DNA of 64,000 nucleotides, from the NCBI RefSeq assembly GCF_028826155.1, contig NZ_JAQGPN010000001.1, positions 1,183,501 through 1,247,500 on the forward strand, given 5' to 3'. The DNA comes from Mesorhizobium shangrilense (GTDB lineage: Bacteria; Pseudomonadota; Alphaproteobacteria; Rhizobiales; Rhizobiaceae). Under the pieces are notes generated by a model, which saw only the letters and a list, made by a program, of their open reading frames with translations, ran no database searches and was not told where the DNA came from. The translations under genes were made by a program, and so were the position numbers. Within the stretch, counting starts at the first letter, position 1, and every line of letters begins with the position of its first letter. This document shows, in pieces, positions 45,700-57,860 of this stretch.

Positions 45700-46653
45700 C
45701 TACGCCAAAAACTCCGCCTGCGGGTCCGCCGCCAGCGCTTCGACCGTATGCGCCTGAAGACGGGCGGCCACAGCCGCTGCGTCGCCTTCGAGCGCTGCGG
45801 CGGCAATCGGCTTGCCTACGGTGATCTTGTAGGCGCGGCCGGTCTTGTTCAGCAGCTCGTGGAACACGGTGATATCGCGCAGGTCGGTCGAGAAACGTGA
45901 CAGGAAGTAGAACAGGCCGGAGTTGCGCGCCCGGATGTTGACCGGCACGACCGGGCAGGCGTAGCGACGCGCCAGCGCGACGATGGACGATTGCCAGGGC
46001 CTCTCGGTCAGTTTCCCTTCGTGCCAGTAGGCGATGCGGCCCGAGGGAAATAGCACCACCATGCGCTTCGAGGCGAACGCACGGGCGGTCATCTCGAGCG
46101 TGTCGCGGCCTTTCGCATGGCTCTTCTCGCCGGCGCGCCATTCCACGGGGATTACGAGGTCGCGAAATCCGGCCGCCACCCTCAGGGCGTCGCGATTGGC
46201 GAAGAAGACCATGTCGGCCCGCCGCGCCTTGAAGGCGTCGAACACCGCGATGCCGTCGGCGATCCCCGTCGGATGGCTGGGCGCGAGGATGACCGGACCC
46301 TCGGCGGGGACGTTTTCCAGCCCCTCCACCACCAATTCGAGTTGCAGCAGGCGGCTCAGATACTCCATCGCGGCAAAGCCGGACAGGTCGCGCACGTCGT
46401 CCGCCATCCGTACCGCCTTGCGGTAGTGGAAGGCCCGCATCAGAAGCGGCCGCACGAACGGCCAGACCGGATTCCGCGCCAGATTGAGCGAGCGCTCGGC
46501 GATGAGCTGATCGACGATGTGCGGATGCAGCTGCCCCTCTGCACTGTCCATCAGTCCGGCCGCGGCGTCAGCTTGGGCGCTGGGCAGCGGATTGGGCAGG
46601 GGCATTCTCCACTCCATCTGGCGCTGCTTGCGCCCGAACGATGACGGGCGCAT
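45700..46653 (-). CDS. PlsC-like lysophospholipid acyltransferase
   Basis: A 317-residue glycerophosphate acyltransferase-superfamily protein. The catalytic His-Asp motif appears as APSHPTGIADGIAVFDAFKA, with one extra residue between His and Asp compared with the usual HX4D. VVLFPSGRIAYWHEGKL corresponds to the FPEGTRS-type motif III. It probably acylates a lipid at the inner membrane face; the acceptor is unknown. It is on the lptE strand, 32 bases downstream. Start codon uncertain; ATGs at 46617 and 46605 are also in frame. Confidence 0.8.
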   Translation of the reverse strand: MRPSSFGRKQRQMEWRMPLPNPLPSAQADAAAGLMDSAEGQLHPHIVDQLIAERSLNLARNPVWPFVRPLLMRAFHYRKAVRMADDVRDLSGFAAMEYLSRLLQLELVVEGLENVPAEGPVILAPSHPTGIADGIAVFDAFKARRADMVFFANRDALRVAAGFRDLVIPVEWRAGEKSHAKGRDTLEMTARAFASKRMVVLFPSGRIAYWHEGKLTERPWQSSIVALARRYACPVVPVNIRARNSGLFYFLSRFSTDLRDITVFHELLNKTGRAYKITVGKPIAAAALEGDAAAVAARLQAHTVEALAADPQAEFLA

Positions 46654-46685
46654 GACGAACCGCCATACAGTGGCAAAGTTCCCCG

Positions 46686-47228
46686 CTATCTGCCACCATG
46701 TCGTGCGAGGTCCTGCGCGACCGCGAGACTGAGCAGCTGGGCAAGTTCGCGGGCTGCACGGTTCTCGGCGTCGCGTTGTGCACGATAGGCCGCGAATTCC
46801 TGCCGGGGAATGTCGTACTGCGAGGCGATCTGCCGGGATCCGGTGGCGATCGGCTTCTGGGTCGCGGCGTCGAACAGCGTGTAGTTGGAATACACGGTCA
46901 CGGTGGCCGCCGTGGGCTCGCTCACCGACGTTGTCTGCGAGATGGTCGATATTTCGCGCTGCGCCACGACGCCGAGCTCAAGCTCGTATGTGGGCGTCGA
47001 GGTCTGCGCCTGGCCCCCGTTGAACAGGAAGATGAGCTGGTTGCGTACTTCCTGACCGTAGCGCGTCTTCGACGGCTTAATGAAGACCGAGGAAAGCGCG
47101 GCGTTGGTGGTTTCGCCGCCCGGCGTCAGTGCCGCATCCGAATAAAGCGGCCTCACCGTGCAGCCCGCGGCGCTCGCGCCGAGAACCGCCGCCAGCACCG
47201 CGATGGAGACTGCACGCATCATCCGCAT
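46686..47228 (-). CDS. lptE: LPS-assembly lipoprotein LptE
   Basis: Outer-membrane lipoprotein that plugs LptD and helps insert lipopolysaccharide. The 180-residue product has a lipoprotein signal: RAVSIAVLAAVLGASAAG then Cys23, with VRPLY following as typical of LptE. Later blocks include SVFIKPSKTRYGQEVRNQLI, FLFNGGQAQTSTPTYELELG and AAYRAQRDAENRAARELAQL, the LptE-like C-terminal helix. It lies 15 bases after leuS, the conserved order leuS-lptE. Confidence 0.9.
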   Translation of the reverse strand: MRMMRAVSIAVLAAVLGASAAGCTVRPLYSDAALTPGGETTNAALSSVFIKPSKTRYGQEVRNQLIFLFNGGQAQTSTPTYELELGVVAQREISTISQTTSVSEPTAATVTVYSNYTLFDAATQKPIATGSRQIASQYDIPRQEFAAYRAQRDAENRAARELAQLLSLAVAQDLARHGGR

Positions 47229-47243
47229 TCCTTCGAGCCTCGT

Positions 47244-49868
47244 TCAGGCAACGACATTGACGATCCTCTGCGGGACGACGATGACCTTACGCGGCGGCTT
47301 GCCGTCGAGCGCCTTGATCACCGCGTCGAGCTCCAGCGCCGCCTTCTCGACGGCAGCTTGATCTGCGTCGCGCGCAATTGTCAAATCGCCGCGCTTCTTG
47401 CCGTTCACCTGCACAGGATAGGTGATGTCGTTGTCGACGATGAGCGCAGGATCGAACTGCGGCCATGCCTGGCCGGCCACCATGCCCTTGCCGCCGAGCG
47501 CCGCCCAGCATTCCTCGGCCAGATGCGGCATCATCGGCCCGATCATTACGATGAGCATTTCGAGCGCCTGCTTGAGCGCGCCCTTGAATGCCGCATCGGT
47601 GGTCGTTGGCAGGGATGCGACCGGCGCCTGCAGGGTGTTCGCAAGCTCGTAGAGCCGCGCCACCGCCCTGTTGAAGGCGAGCTTCTCGATGTCGTCGCCG
47701 ACCGCCTTCACCGCCTTGTGCGCCGCCTTGGAGATCGCAGCCGCTTCGCTGTCGGCGCCTGCTGCCGCGGCAATGCCTGCCAGATGCGGCGCGGCCTCCG
47801 AAACCATGCGCCAGATGCGCTGCAGGAAGCGATGCGCCCCTTCGGCGCCGGCCTCGGTCCAGATCACGTCGCGGTCCGGCGGCGAATCGGACAGCATAAA
47901 CCAGCGGGCCGTATCGGCGCCGTAGCTGGCGATGATGTCGTCCGGGTCGACCACGTTCTTGCGCGACTTCGACATCTTCTCGATCGAGCCGATCTCGACC
48001 GGGGAGCCGTCGGCGAGAAGCGAGGCGCGGCGCTGGCCGTCCACGTCCTCGATCCTGATCTCGGCAGGCGTGACCCAGCCGTTCGGGCCCTTGTACGTCT
48101 CGTGGACCACCATACCCTGTGTGAACAGGCCCTCGAACGGCTCCTCGACGGCGTTCAGGTGGCCGGTGACCTTCATCATCCGGGTGAAGAAGCGCGAATA
48201 GAGCAGGTGCAGGATCGCGTGCTCGATGCCGCCGATGTACTGGTTCACGGCGAGCCAGCCGTTCGGGCCATCGACATGGGCGAGGTCGGTCGGACGTTCC
48301 TCGTCGCACGGATTCACGAACCGCGCGAAGTACCAGGACGAATCGACGAAGGTGTCCATCGTGTCCGTGTCGCGGCGCGCATCCTTGCCGCATTTCGGGC
48401 AGGCGGCATGCTTCCACGTCGGATGATGGTCGAGCGGGTTGCCGGGCTTGTCGAAGCTGACGTCGGACGGCAGTTCGACCGGCAACTGGGCCGCCGGCAC
48501 GGGCTGCGAGCCGCAATCGTCGCAATGGATGACCGGGATCGGGCAGCCCCAGTAGCGCTGGCGCGAGATCAGCCAGTCGCGCAGGCGGAACTGCACCTTG
48601 CGCTCGCCCTGCGGCCGGTTGCCGATGGTCTGCTCGCCGAGCAGTCGCGCAACTTCCTCGAAGGCTTCCTTGGGCTTCATGCCGTCGAGGAAGCGCGAAT
48701 TGATCATCACGCCGTCGTCGACATAGGCCTCGTCGATGATCTGGAAGGTCTTGGCCTCGGCATCCTCCGGCATCACCACCGGAACGACCGGCAGGCCGTA
48801 CTTGTTGGCGAAGTCGAGGTCGCGCTGGTCGCCCGACGGGCAGCCGAAGATGGCGCCTGTGCCATATTCCATCAACACGAAATTCGCGACGTAGATCGGC
48901 AGAGTCCAGGAGGGATCGAACGGATGCACGACCCGCAGGCCGGTGTCGAAGCCGCGCTTCTCCGCCGTCTCCAGCTCCGCGGCCGACGTGCCGACACGTT
49001 TGATCTCAGTGATGAAGGCCGCGAGATCCTCGTTGAGCTCGGCCGCCTTCCTGGCCAGGGGATGGTCCGCCGCAATCGCCATGAAGGACGCGCCGAAGAT
49101 GGTGTCGGGCCGTGTGGTATAGACCTCCAGCTCGCTGGCGCCGGGCGGCGGGTTGGCGATCGCCCAGCGGACCAGCATGCCCTCGGAGCGGCCGATCCAG
49201 TTCGACTGCATCAGCTTGACCTTCTCCGGCCAGCGATCAAGCGTCTCCAGGCCGTCGAGCAGCTCCTGGCTCATCGAGGTGATCTTGAAGAACCATTGCG
49301 TGAGATCGCGCTGCTCGACCAGGGCGCCCGAGCGCCAGCCGCGCCCGTCGATCACCTGCTCGTTGGCGAGCACGGTCATGTCCTCGGGATCCCAGTTGAC
49401 CTTGGCCGACTTGCGTTCGACAAGGCCGGCCTTCCAGAAATCCAGGAACAGTCTCTGCTGCTGCTTGTAGTAACTCGGGTCGCAGGTCGCGAATTCGCGC
49501 GTCCAGTCCCAAGAGAAGCCCAGCGTCCGCAGCTGGCCCTTCATCGTCTCGATATTGGCGTAGGTCCACTCGCGCGGGTTGACCTTGTTGTCGCGCGCCG
49601 CGTTCTCGGCGGGCAGGCCGAAGGCGTCCCAGCCGAAAGGATGCAGCACGTTGAAGCCCATGGCGCGCTTGTAGCGCGTCAGCACGTCGCCCAGCGTGTA
49701 GTTGCGCACATGGCCCATGTGGATGCGCCCCGACGGATACGGGAACATCTCGAGCACATAGTACTTCGGGCGCGGGTCGTCGTTCTTCGTCTCGAAGAGC
49801 TTGGCGTCGTCCCAGGCTTTCTGCCACTTGGGTTCGGACGCACGCGGATTGTATCGTTCGGTTGCCAT
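47244..49868 (-). CDS. leuS: Leucyl-tRNA synthetase
   Basis: Charges tRNA(Leu). The 874-residue class I synthetase has [20 protein letters not shown] (HIGH motif as HMGH), an editing domain (CP1) with [20 protein letters not shown], the zinc-like [20 protein letters not shown] segment, and [14 protein letters not shown] (KMSKS). I start at [16 protein letters not shown] (49868) as in the family; an upstream in-frame ATG adds 19 unrelated residues. Overlap or short gap to lptE suggests one transcript. Confidence 0.97.
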   Translation of the reverse strand: MATERYNPRASEPKWQKAWDDAKLFETKNDDPRPKYYVLEMFPYPSGRIHMGHVRNYTLGDVLTRYKRAMGFNVLHPFGWDAFGLPAENAARDNKVNPREWTYANIETMKGQLRTLGFSWDWTREFATCDPSYYKQQQRLFLDFWKAGLVERKSAKVNWDPEDMTVLANEQVIDGRGWRSGALVEQRDLTQWFFKITSMSQELLDGLETLDRWPEKVKLMQSNWIGRSEGMLVRWAIANPPPGASELEVYTTRPDTIFGASFMAIAADHPLARKAAELNEDLAAFITEIKRVGTSAAELETAEKRGFDTGLRVVHPFDPSWTLPIYVANFVLMEYGTGAIFGCPSGDQRDLDFANKYGLPVVPVVMPEDAEAKTFQIIDEAYVDDGVMINSRFLDGMKPKEAFEEVARLLGEQTIGNRPQGERKVQFRLRDWLISRQRYWGCPIPVIHCDDCGSQPVPAAQLPVELPSDVSFDKPGNPLDHHPTWKHAACPKCGKDARRDTDTMDTFVDSSWYFARFVNPCDEERPTDLAHVDGPNGWLAVNQYIGGIEHAILHLLYSRFFTRMMKVTGHLNAVEEPFEGLFTQGMVVHETYKGPNGWVTPAEIRIEDVDGQRRASLLADGSPVEIGSIEKMSKSRKNVVDPDDIIASYGADTARWFMLSDSPPDRDVIWTEAGAEGAHRFLQRIWRMVSEAAPHLAGIAAAAGADSEAAAISKAAHKAVKAVGDDIEKLAFNRAVARLYELANTLQAPVASLPTTTDAAFKGALKQALEMLIVMIGPMMPHLAEECWAALGGKGMVAGQAWPQFDPALIVDNDITYPVQVNGKKRGDLTIARDADQAAVEKAALELDAVIKALDGKPPRKVIVVPQRIVNVVA

Positions 49869-49999
49869 CACCGGATTTTCACTTGATAAAGCGGGCGATT
49901 TTGGTTCGGGGCGGACCTTCACCATGGTTTGCCGGACCCGTCAACCGCATGTGGCTGTGACACAACCGTGGAAATGACTGAATTGAGTGGCGGTGAGGC

Positions 50000-50662
50000 A
50001 TGAACGACGCGGTGCAAAGCCTGGCGCAGGTGCGCCAGAACATCGATGCGGCTGAACGCGGCGCGGGGCGCGATCCCGGCGGCGTGACGCTGGTCGCGGT
50101 GTCGAAGACCTTCGGCGCCGACGACATCCGTCCGGTCATCGAAGCCGGCCAGCGCGTCTTCGGCGAGAACCGCGTCCAGGAGGCGCAGGCCAAGTGGCCG
50201 GGGCTGAAGGCCGACTTCCCCGACCTGGAGCTTCATCTCATCGGGCCGTTGCAGTCGAACAAGGCCAAGGAGGCCGTCGCGCTGTTCGACGTGATCGAGA
50301 CGGTCGATCGCGAGAAGATCGCCGCCGAACTCGCCAGGGAGATCGCCAGGCAGGGTAGGGCGCTGCGTCTCTACGTGCAGGTCAACACTGGTTCGGAGCC
50401 GCAGAAGGCGGGGATCGAGCCGACAGACGCGGTCGCTTTCGTGAAAAGGTGCCGCGAGGTGCACGGCCTGGCGATCGAGGGGCTCATGTGCATTCCTCCA
50501 TTCGACGAAAATCCCGGCCCGCATTTCGCGCTGCTGGAAAAGCTCGCCCGGGAGGCGGACGTTGCAAAGCTCTCGATGGGCATGTCGGGCGACTACGAGA
50601 CGGCCATCGCCTTCGGCGCCACCAGCGTCCGCGTCGGCAGTGCGATCTTTGGCGCGCGATAG
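50000..50662 (+). CDS. YggS-family PLP homeostasis protein
   Basis: A 220-residue pyridoxal-phosphate-binding TIM-barrel protein without known catalysis, involved in vitamin B6 and amino acid balance. Lys36 in VTLVAVSKTFGADDIRPVI should hold PLP. Other blocks: GQRVFGENRVQEAQAKW, LELHLIGPLQSNK, and LSMGMSGDYETAIAFGATSV followed by RVGSAIFG. Alone, divergent from leuS. Confidence 0.94.
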   Translation: MNDAVQSLAQVRQNIDAAERGAGRDPGGVTLVAVSKTFGADDIRPVIEAGQRVFGENRVQEAQAKWPGLKADFPDLELHLIGPLQSNKAKEAVALFDVIETVDREKIAAELAREIARQGRALRLYVQVNTGSEPQKAGIEPTDAVAFVKRCREVHGLAIEGLMCIPPFDENPGPHFALLEKLAREADVAKLSMGMSGDYETAIAFGATSVRVGSAIFGAR

Positions 50663-50686
50663 CGAATCGCTTTTCTCGGTATCGAG

Positions 50687-51220
50687 CTACTCGTCGCCCT
50701 GTCGCAGGCTGATGTGGATCAGTCCATTCGGGCTTCGTGCGGAAAGCCTGCCGTCGACCGCAAATCCCTGTGCCCCCAGCTTCTCCTCGACGAGCCGCGC
50801 CACCTTGTCGGCCTGCCCGGCCGAGGGCGCTTCATAGAACAGTTCGAGCCTGCCGCCGGGCTTCAGGATCCGCCGAATCACAGGCAGTTCGCGGGCTGGA
50901 TCGAGCCAGAACAGGTTGACGTTGATGGCGAAGGCGACGTCGAAGGCGGCGTCATACCCGCTCAGATCGGCAAGCGTATTGGTCAGTACCTGCAGCCTGC
51001 CCGCCTCGGCATGCGCGCGGTTCTCCGGACGTTCGCGCGTCGCCTCCGTCGCCGTCGAGGAGCGATCGATCGCGACAAGACGTCCGCCGGTCAGGCGATC
51101 GCTCACCAGCGTCGCGGCGACGCCCCGCCCGCAGCCGATCTCCAGCACCGCTTCATGTCCGCCAAGCGCCAGCCGTTCGACCGCCCATGAGATGCGCTCG
51201 GGAATCGCCGGCTTCGCCAT
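50687..51220 (-). CDS. Class I SAM-dependent methyltransferase
   Basis: A 177-residue methyltransferase. Motif I is AVLEIGCGRGVAATLVSDRL, the acidic strand is RLVAIDRS, and AFDVAFAINVNLFW with RRILKPGGRLELFYE are the later motifs. The substrate is unknown. GGAGGG lies just before the ATG at 51220; a start seven codons earlier is possible. Convergent with yggS. Confidence 0.88.
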   Translation of the reverse strand: MAKPAIPERISWAVERLALGGHEAVLEIGCGRGVAATLVSDRLTGGRLVAIDRSSTATEATRERPENRAHAEAGRLQVLTNTLADLSGYDAAFDVAFAINVNLFWLDPARELPVIRRILKPGGRLELFYEAPSAGQADKVARLVEEKLGAQGFAVDGRLSARSPNGLIHISLRQGDE

Positions 51221-51372
51221 TCGCCCTCCATGTCCCGGCACAGGAAAGCCGACTTCCGTGGCGGGTGCAACCTCGACGCGATTCCGGTATTCCGTCGATC
51301 GCCTGCCGGTGCGTCTGGAAACTTCCGGCGTTCCAACTAATATCGCGCGAAACCATCCATTGAGGGGTCAAG

Positions 51373-51771
51373 ATGGAATTTGCATTTCCCTGGCCGATGA
51401 CGTCGGGCGAATGGCGCGCCTGGGCCAGTGCGGCAGCCACGGTGCTGTTCGGGCTCGTCCTCCTGTTTGCGCCGCGCCTATCGTTCCGCCTGCTCAGGCT
51501 GAAGACCCGGGACGGCAAGCCGGAAGCGATCGCCGAGGCCAGGAGCACAATGGCCGGCTTCTATCTCGGCCTCGGCGTGTGTTGCGTTCTGTTGGGCAAT
51601 CAACCCTTTCTTTACAATGCGCTCGGGTTCTCGTGGCTTTTCGCGGCCTTCGGTCGGGTTATCTCGATGCTGTCCGACGGCGGCAACAAGCCGTTCAACT
51701 GGATCGCGCTCGTGATACAGCTGGTCCTCGCGGCGCTGCCGCTGGGCTTTGTCTTCGGCGTTTTTCCCTAA
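51373..51771 (+). CDS. Four-helix membrane protein, DUF4345-like
   Basis: A 132-residue protein with four membrane helices. The middle segment, AEARSTMAGFYLGLGVCCVL, then AFGRVISMLSDG, resembles DUF4345 proteins (helix with RxxxGG, LGLG, RxxS). The assignment is tentative and the function unknown. GAGGGG precedes the ATG. Its stop lies in the left arm of an 8-bp hairpin. Confidence 0.65.
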   Translation: MEFAFPWPMTSGEWRAWASAAATVLFGLVLLFAPRLSFRLLRLKTRDGKPEAIAEARSTMAGFYLGLGVCCVLLGNQPFLYNALGFSWLFAAFGRVISMLSDGGNKPFNWIALVIQLVLAALPLGFVFGVFP

Positions 51772-51791
51772 GCCGACGGAGGTCGTCGGCT
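51771..51791 (+). terminator. Hairpin after membrane protein gene
   Basis: AGCCGACG (51771-51778) and CGTCGGCT (51784-51791), perfect 8-bp stem with a 5-nt loop, starting on the last base of the TAA. No clear T run follows. Confidence 0.5.
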
Positions 51792-52010
51792 GCGCGGGAG
51801 GTGGCTGCGACAAACAGTGCAAAAAGCTTGTCTGTCATCGTGTTGCGACTCTCTAACGCCTGTGCTAGACGGCAATCGACTTTCGGCCGGGGAAGCCGTT
51901 TCTCAGCATCTTCCGGGCGCAAAATTTCAACTAGGTCAAAGATTTAGCCAGAGCGTCAAGCTTCGCGCCATCAAATCTTCCGGCCTGTCAGACGAGAGAA
52001 CCGACGGTCC

Positions 52011-52571
52011 GTGGCAACCTCCAGCTCGCCAATTTCAGGTGTCGCCGAGCGCTATGCGCGATCTCTTTTCGATCTGGCGCTCGAATCCAAGTCGATCGCG
52101 GCCGTCGAGGCCGATCTTGGCCGTTTCGAGGCGCTTCTGGAAGGCAGCGAGGACCTTAAGCGGCTGATCTACAGCCCTGTCTTCTCTGCCGACGACCAGT
52201 TCAAGGCGATCGTCGCGATCGCCGACAAGGCAAGGATCACGGGCCTGGTGGGTAATTTCCTGCGCGTCGTCGCCCGCAACCGCCGCCTTTTTGTGCTGCC
52301 CGGCATCATCCGCGGGTTCCGTCGCGTCGCTGCCGAGCATCGCGGCGAAGTCGCTGCCGACGTGACGTCGGCGCATGCGCTGACGGCTGCCCAGCAGGCC
52401 GAACTCAAGGCGGCGCTGAAGGGCGTTGCCGGCAAGGAGGTCGCGATCTCATTGACCGTCGATCCGTCGCTGCTCGGCGGCATGGTGGTCAGGATGGGCT
52501 CGCGCCAGATCGATACGTCGCTCAAAACCAAACTCAATTCGCTTAAGCTCGCACTGAAAGAGGTCGGCTGA
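52011..52571 (+). CDS. atpH: ATP synthase F1 delta subunit
   Basis: Peripheral-stalk subunit joining F1 to b. The 186-residue product begins at a GTG ([20 protein letters not shown]), the usual rhizobial start region, and keeps [24 protein letters not shown] helices, the [20 protein letters not shown] block and the C-terminal [20 protein letters not shown]. First gene of atpHAGDC; its stop overlaps the atpA ATG by one base. Fo genes are not in the window. Confidence 0.95.
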   Translation: MATSSSPISGVAERYARSLFDLALESKSIAAVEADLGRFEALLEGSEDLKRLIYSPVFSADDQFKAIVAIADKARITGLVGNFLRVVARNRRLFVLPGIIRGFRRVAAEHRGEVAADVTSAHALTAAQQAELKAALKGVAGKEVAISLTVDPSLLGGMVVRMGSRQIDTSLKTKLNSLKLALKEVG

Positions 52572-54100
52572 TGGACATCCGCGCCGCGGAAATTTCCGCA
52601 ATCCTCAAGGACCAGATCAAGAACTTCGGCAAGGAAGCCGAGGTCTCCGAGGTCGGTCAGGTTCTGTCCGTCGGTGACGGCATTGCCCGCGTCTACGGTC
52701 TCGACAACGTCCAGGCGGGCGAGATGGTCGAGTTCCCGGGCGGCATCCGCGGCATGGCGCTCAACCTCGAAAGCGACAACGTCGGCGTCGTCATTTTCGG
52801 TAACGACCGTGACATCAAGGAAGGCGACACCGTCAAGCGCACCGGCGCCATCGTGGACGCCCCGGTCGGTCCGGCGCTGCTCGGCCGCGTCGTCGACGCG
52901 CTCGGCAACCCGATCGACGGCAAGGGCCCGATCAAGGCGACCGAGCGTCGCCGCGTCGACGTCAAGGCGCCCGGCATCATTCCGCGCAAGTCGGTTCATG
53001 AGCCGATGTCGACCGGCCTCAAGGCCATCGATGCGCTGATCCCGGTCGGCCGCGGCCAGCGCGAGCTGGTCATCGGCGACCGCCAGACCGGCAAGACCGC
53101 CATCATCCTCGACACAATCCTGAACCAGAAGGCGATCCACGAGAGCGGACCGGAGGGCGAGAAGCTCTACTGCGTCTACGTCGCCGTCGGCCAGAAGCGT
53201 TCGACCGTCGCCCAGTTCGTGAAGGTGCTCGAGGAGCGCGGCGCGCTCGAATACTCGATCATCATCGCCGCCACCGCCTCGGATCCGGCTCCGATGCAGT
53301 TCCTGGCGCCGTTCACCGCCTGCACCATGGGCGAGTACTTCCGCGACAACGGCCAGCACGCGCTGATCGGCTACGACGACCTCTCCAAGCAGGCCGTCGC
53401 CTACCGTCAGATGTCGCTGCTGCTGCGCCGCCCGCCGGGCCGCGAAGCCTATCCGGGCGACGTCTTCTACCTGCACTCCCGCCTGCTCGAGCGCGCGGCG
53501 AAGATGAACGACGACAACGGCAACGGTTCGCTGACCGCTCTGCCCGTCATCGAGACGCAGGCCAACGACGTGTCGGCCTACATTCCGACCAACGTGATCT
53601 CGATCACCGACGGCCAGATCTTCCTCGAGACCAACCTGTTCTTCCAGGGCATCCGTCCTGCCGTGAACGTTGGTCTGTCGGTGTCGCGCGTCGGCTCTTC
53701 GGCCCAGGTCAAGGCGATGAAGCAGGTCGCCGGCTCGATCAAGGGCGAGCTCGCGCAGTACCGCGAAATGGCGGCCTTCGCGCAGTTCGGCTCGGACCTC
53801 GACGCATCCACGCAGCGCCTGCTGAACCGCGGCGCCCGACTGACGGAGCTCCTGAAGCAGCCGCAGTTCTCGCCGCTCAAGACGGAAGAGCAGGTCGCGG
53901 TGATCTTCGCCGGCGTCAACGGCTACCTCGACAAGCTTGCGGTCAACCAGGTCGGCAAGTTCGAGCAGGGTCTGCTGGCGCACATGCGCAACGCGGGCAA
54001 GGCTGTTCTCGATGCGATCCGCACCGAGAAGGCGCTGTCGGACGACCTCCGCGCCAAGCTCAAGGCCGAGATCGACGCTTTCGCCAAGACCTTCGCCTAA
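52571..54100 (+). CDS. atpA: ATP synthase F1 alpha subunit
   Basis: Non-catalytic nucleotide-binding subunit, 509 residues. Walker A is [10 protein letters not shown], followed by the conserved [20 protein letters not shown] region, [20 protein letters not shown] (Walker B region) and the arginine finger area [20 protein letters not shown]. Length and motifs are standard. Confidence 0.98.
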   Translation: MDIRAAEISAILKDQIKNFGKEAEVSEVGQVLSVGDGIARVYGLDNVQAGEMVEFPGGIRGMALNLESDNVGVVIFGNDRDIKEGDTVKRTGAIVDAPVGPALLGRVVDALGNPIDGKGPIKATERRRVDVKAPGIIPRKSVHEPMSTGLKAIDALIPVGRGQRELVIGDRQTGKTAIILDTILNQKAIHESGPEGEKLYCVYVAVGQKRSTVAQFVKVLEERGALEYSIIIAATASDPAPMQFLAPFTACTMGEYFRDNGQHALIGYDDLSKQAVAYRQMSLLLRRPPGREAYPGDVFYLHSRLLERAAKMNDDNGNGSLTALPVIETQANDVSAYIPTNVISITDGQIFLETNLFFQGIRPAVNVGLSVSRVGSSAQVKAMKQVAGSIKGELAQYREMAAFAQFGSDLDASTQRLLNRGARLTELLKQPQFSPLKTEEQVAVIFAGVNGYLDKLAVNQVGKFEQGLLAHMRNAGKAVLDAIRTEKALSDDLRAKLKAEIDAFAKTFA

Positions 54101-54130
54101 CGCCGACACTACGGGAGCCGGGATAGGCGC

Positions 54131-56597
<2,467 letters not shown>

Positions 56598-56600
56598 GCA

Positions 56601-56687
56601 AGCGAATAGCGAATAGGGAGTAGCGAGTAGGGAAGTGGCGACAATGACGGCAAATTCTATTTGCCATTCGCTACTCGCTATTCGCTA
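56601..56687. repeat. Intergenic palindromic repeat between atpD and atpC
   Basis: Two arms of TAGCGAA/TAGCGAG units: left, AGCGAATAGCGAATAGGGAG (56601-56620) continuing with similar units; right, ATTCGCTACTCGCTATTCGC (56666-56685), their near-exact reverse complement (about 18 of 21). Between them lies an inner hairpin, GGCAAAT, TCT, ATTTGCC (56649-56665). The whole could fold as one large hairpin within the atp mRNA. It looks like a member of a dispersed intergenic palindrome family known in rhizobia and brucellae. Confidence 0.65.
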
Positions 56688-56694
56688 GATGATG

Positions 56695-57102
56695 ATGGCT
56701 CAAGCTTTTCAGTTCGAACTCGTCTCGCCGGAGCGCCTGCTGGTCTCCGAGCAGGTCGATTCGGTCGTCATCCCGGGCGCTGACGGTGAAATGACCGTCA
56801 TGGCTAGTCACGCCCCCGTGATGACCACCATCAAGCCGGGTGTGGTGACGGTGAATGCCGTCGGCGGCAAGACCGAGCGCTATGTGGTGTTCGGCGGTTT
56901 CGCCGACATTCTTCCGACCGGCTGCACGCTGTTGGCGGAATCGGCGGTCGCGGTCGGCGACATCGACCGGGCCGATATCGCCCGCCGCATCCAGGAGGCC
57001 AGGGAAGACCTGTCCGATGCCAAGGATGAGGAAAGCCGCTCGAAGGCCGAGCAGTTCCTCAACCAGCTCACCACGCTGGAAGGCGCGATCCTGCCGGCGT
57101 AG
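56695..57102 (+). CDS. atpC: ATP synthase F1 epsilon subunit
   Basis: Regulatory rotor subunit, 135 residues: FQFELVSPERLLVSEQVDSV, PGADGEMTVMASHAPVMTTI, and GGFADILPTGCTLLAESAVA. The C-terminal helical pair is ARRIQEAREDLSDAKDEESR. Three consecutive ATG codons (56689, 56692 and 56695) can serve as start; I give the last, which yields MAQAFQ. No Shine-Dalgarno is evident because the repeat element occupies the upstream region. Confidence 0.94.
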   Translation: MAQAFQFELVSPERLLVSEQVDSVVIPGADGEMTVMASHAPVMTTIKPGVVTVNAVGGKTERYVVFGGFADILPTGCTLLAESAVAVGDIDRADIARRIQEAREDLSDAKDEESRSKAEQFLNQLTTLEGAILPA

Positions 57103-57130
57103 AGAGCTGGCATCCTGTAAGTGTTGATCG

Positions 57131-57155
57131 AAGGGCCGGCCTCGCGCCGGCCTTT
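57131..57155 (+). terminator. Terminator of the atp operon
   Basis: GGCCGGC (57134-57140) pairs with GCCGGCC (57146-57152), extended by a G-T and an A-T pair, 5-nt loop, followed by TTTCGCGTTTCT. It lies 29 bases after the atpC stop. Confidence 0.75.
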
Positions 57156-57270
57156 CGCGTTTCTGATTTCTCGCATAGGTTTTGACCTGCCCTCGACGTG
57201 GATTTCGCGCGCCGGTGGCAACGTTCGCCGCTTTCAGCCGTTGTCGACCGGATCACACCAGGAGATGACC

Positions 57271-57783
57271 ATGAGACGCTTCCTCGCCGCCGCCTGCCTT
57301 GTCACCCTGTTTCCGCTTTCCGCCGTCGCGCAGGAGGCGAGCGCGAAGATGGTCGGGCCGGACGGCAAGGAACTGGGCGCGGTGGCGATCACCCAGACCA
57401 AGTCTGGCATGCTGTCGATCAGCGTCGACATGAACGGTCTGCCGCCGGGCGTGCACGGCTTCCACATCCACACCACAGGCAAGTGCGAAGGCCCGACCTT
57501 CGAAAGCGCCGGCGGTCACCTGGCCGGCGGCAAGGCGCATGGTGTCAACGCCGAGAACGGTCCGCATCCCGGAGACTTCCCCAATGTGAACGTCGCGCCG
57601 GACGGGACGCTCAAGGTGGAATTCTTCACCGACAGGCTGTCGCTCGGAGAGGGAGAAAACGCGCTACTCGATGCAGACGGGGCGTCGGTCATGCTGCATG
57701 AGGGCCCGGATGACTACGCAACCGACCCCTCAGGCCACTCTGGCGGCCGCATCGCCTGTGGCGTCATCGCGCAGGCGACTTGA
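57271..57783 (+). CDS. sodC: Superoxide dismutase [Cu-Zn]
   Basis: Periplasmic dismutase, 170 residues. Signal peptide RRFLAAACLVTLFPLSAVAQ. Metal ligands: GFHIHTTGKCEG (two His and the first Cys), GGKAHGVNAENGPHPGDFPN (His ligands), VMLHEGPDDY (His), and the second Cys in GGRIACGVIAQ. AGGAG lies 6 nt before the ATG at 57271; an ATG two codons earlier overlaps that site. Convergent with the unknown gene at 57861. Confidence 0.96.
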   Translation: MRRFLAAACLVTLFPLSAVAQEASAKMVGPDGKELGAVAITQTKSGMLSISVDMNGLPPGVHGFHIHTTGKCEGPTFESAGGHLAGGKAHGVNAENGPHPGDFPNVNVAPDGTLKVEFFTDRLSLGEGENALLDADGASVMLHEGPDDYATDPSGHSGGRIACGVIAQAT

Positions 57784-57860
57784 GAAAAGAAGGAAGGGCA
57801 GACGAGTGGATGAGTGGGCGGCAGGATGAGTGCCGCCGTCCCTCGCTTGTCGAATAGTCT

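Noticed and set aside
46698..49886. 1062-codon open frame on the plus strand opposite leuS and lptE
   Set aside because: It is the complement of two well-supported genes; the His/Arg/Ala-rich translation has no family pattern and arises from codon bias at high GC.
56601..56687. Possible CRISPR-like repeats between atpD and atpC
   Set aside because: The repeated units are only seven to eight bases, there are no unique spacers, and the arms are inverted rather than direct.
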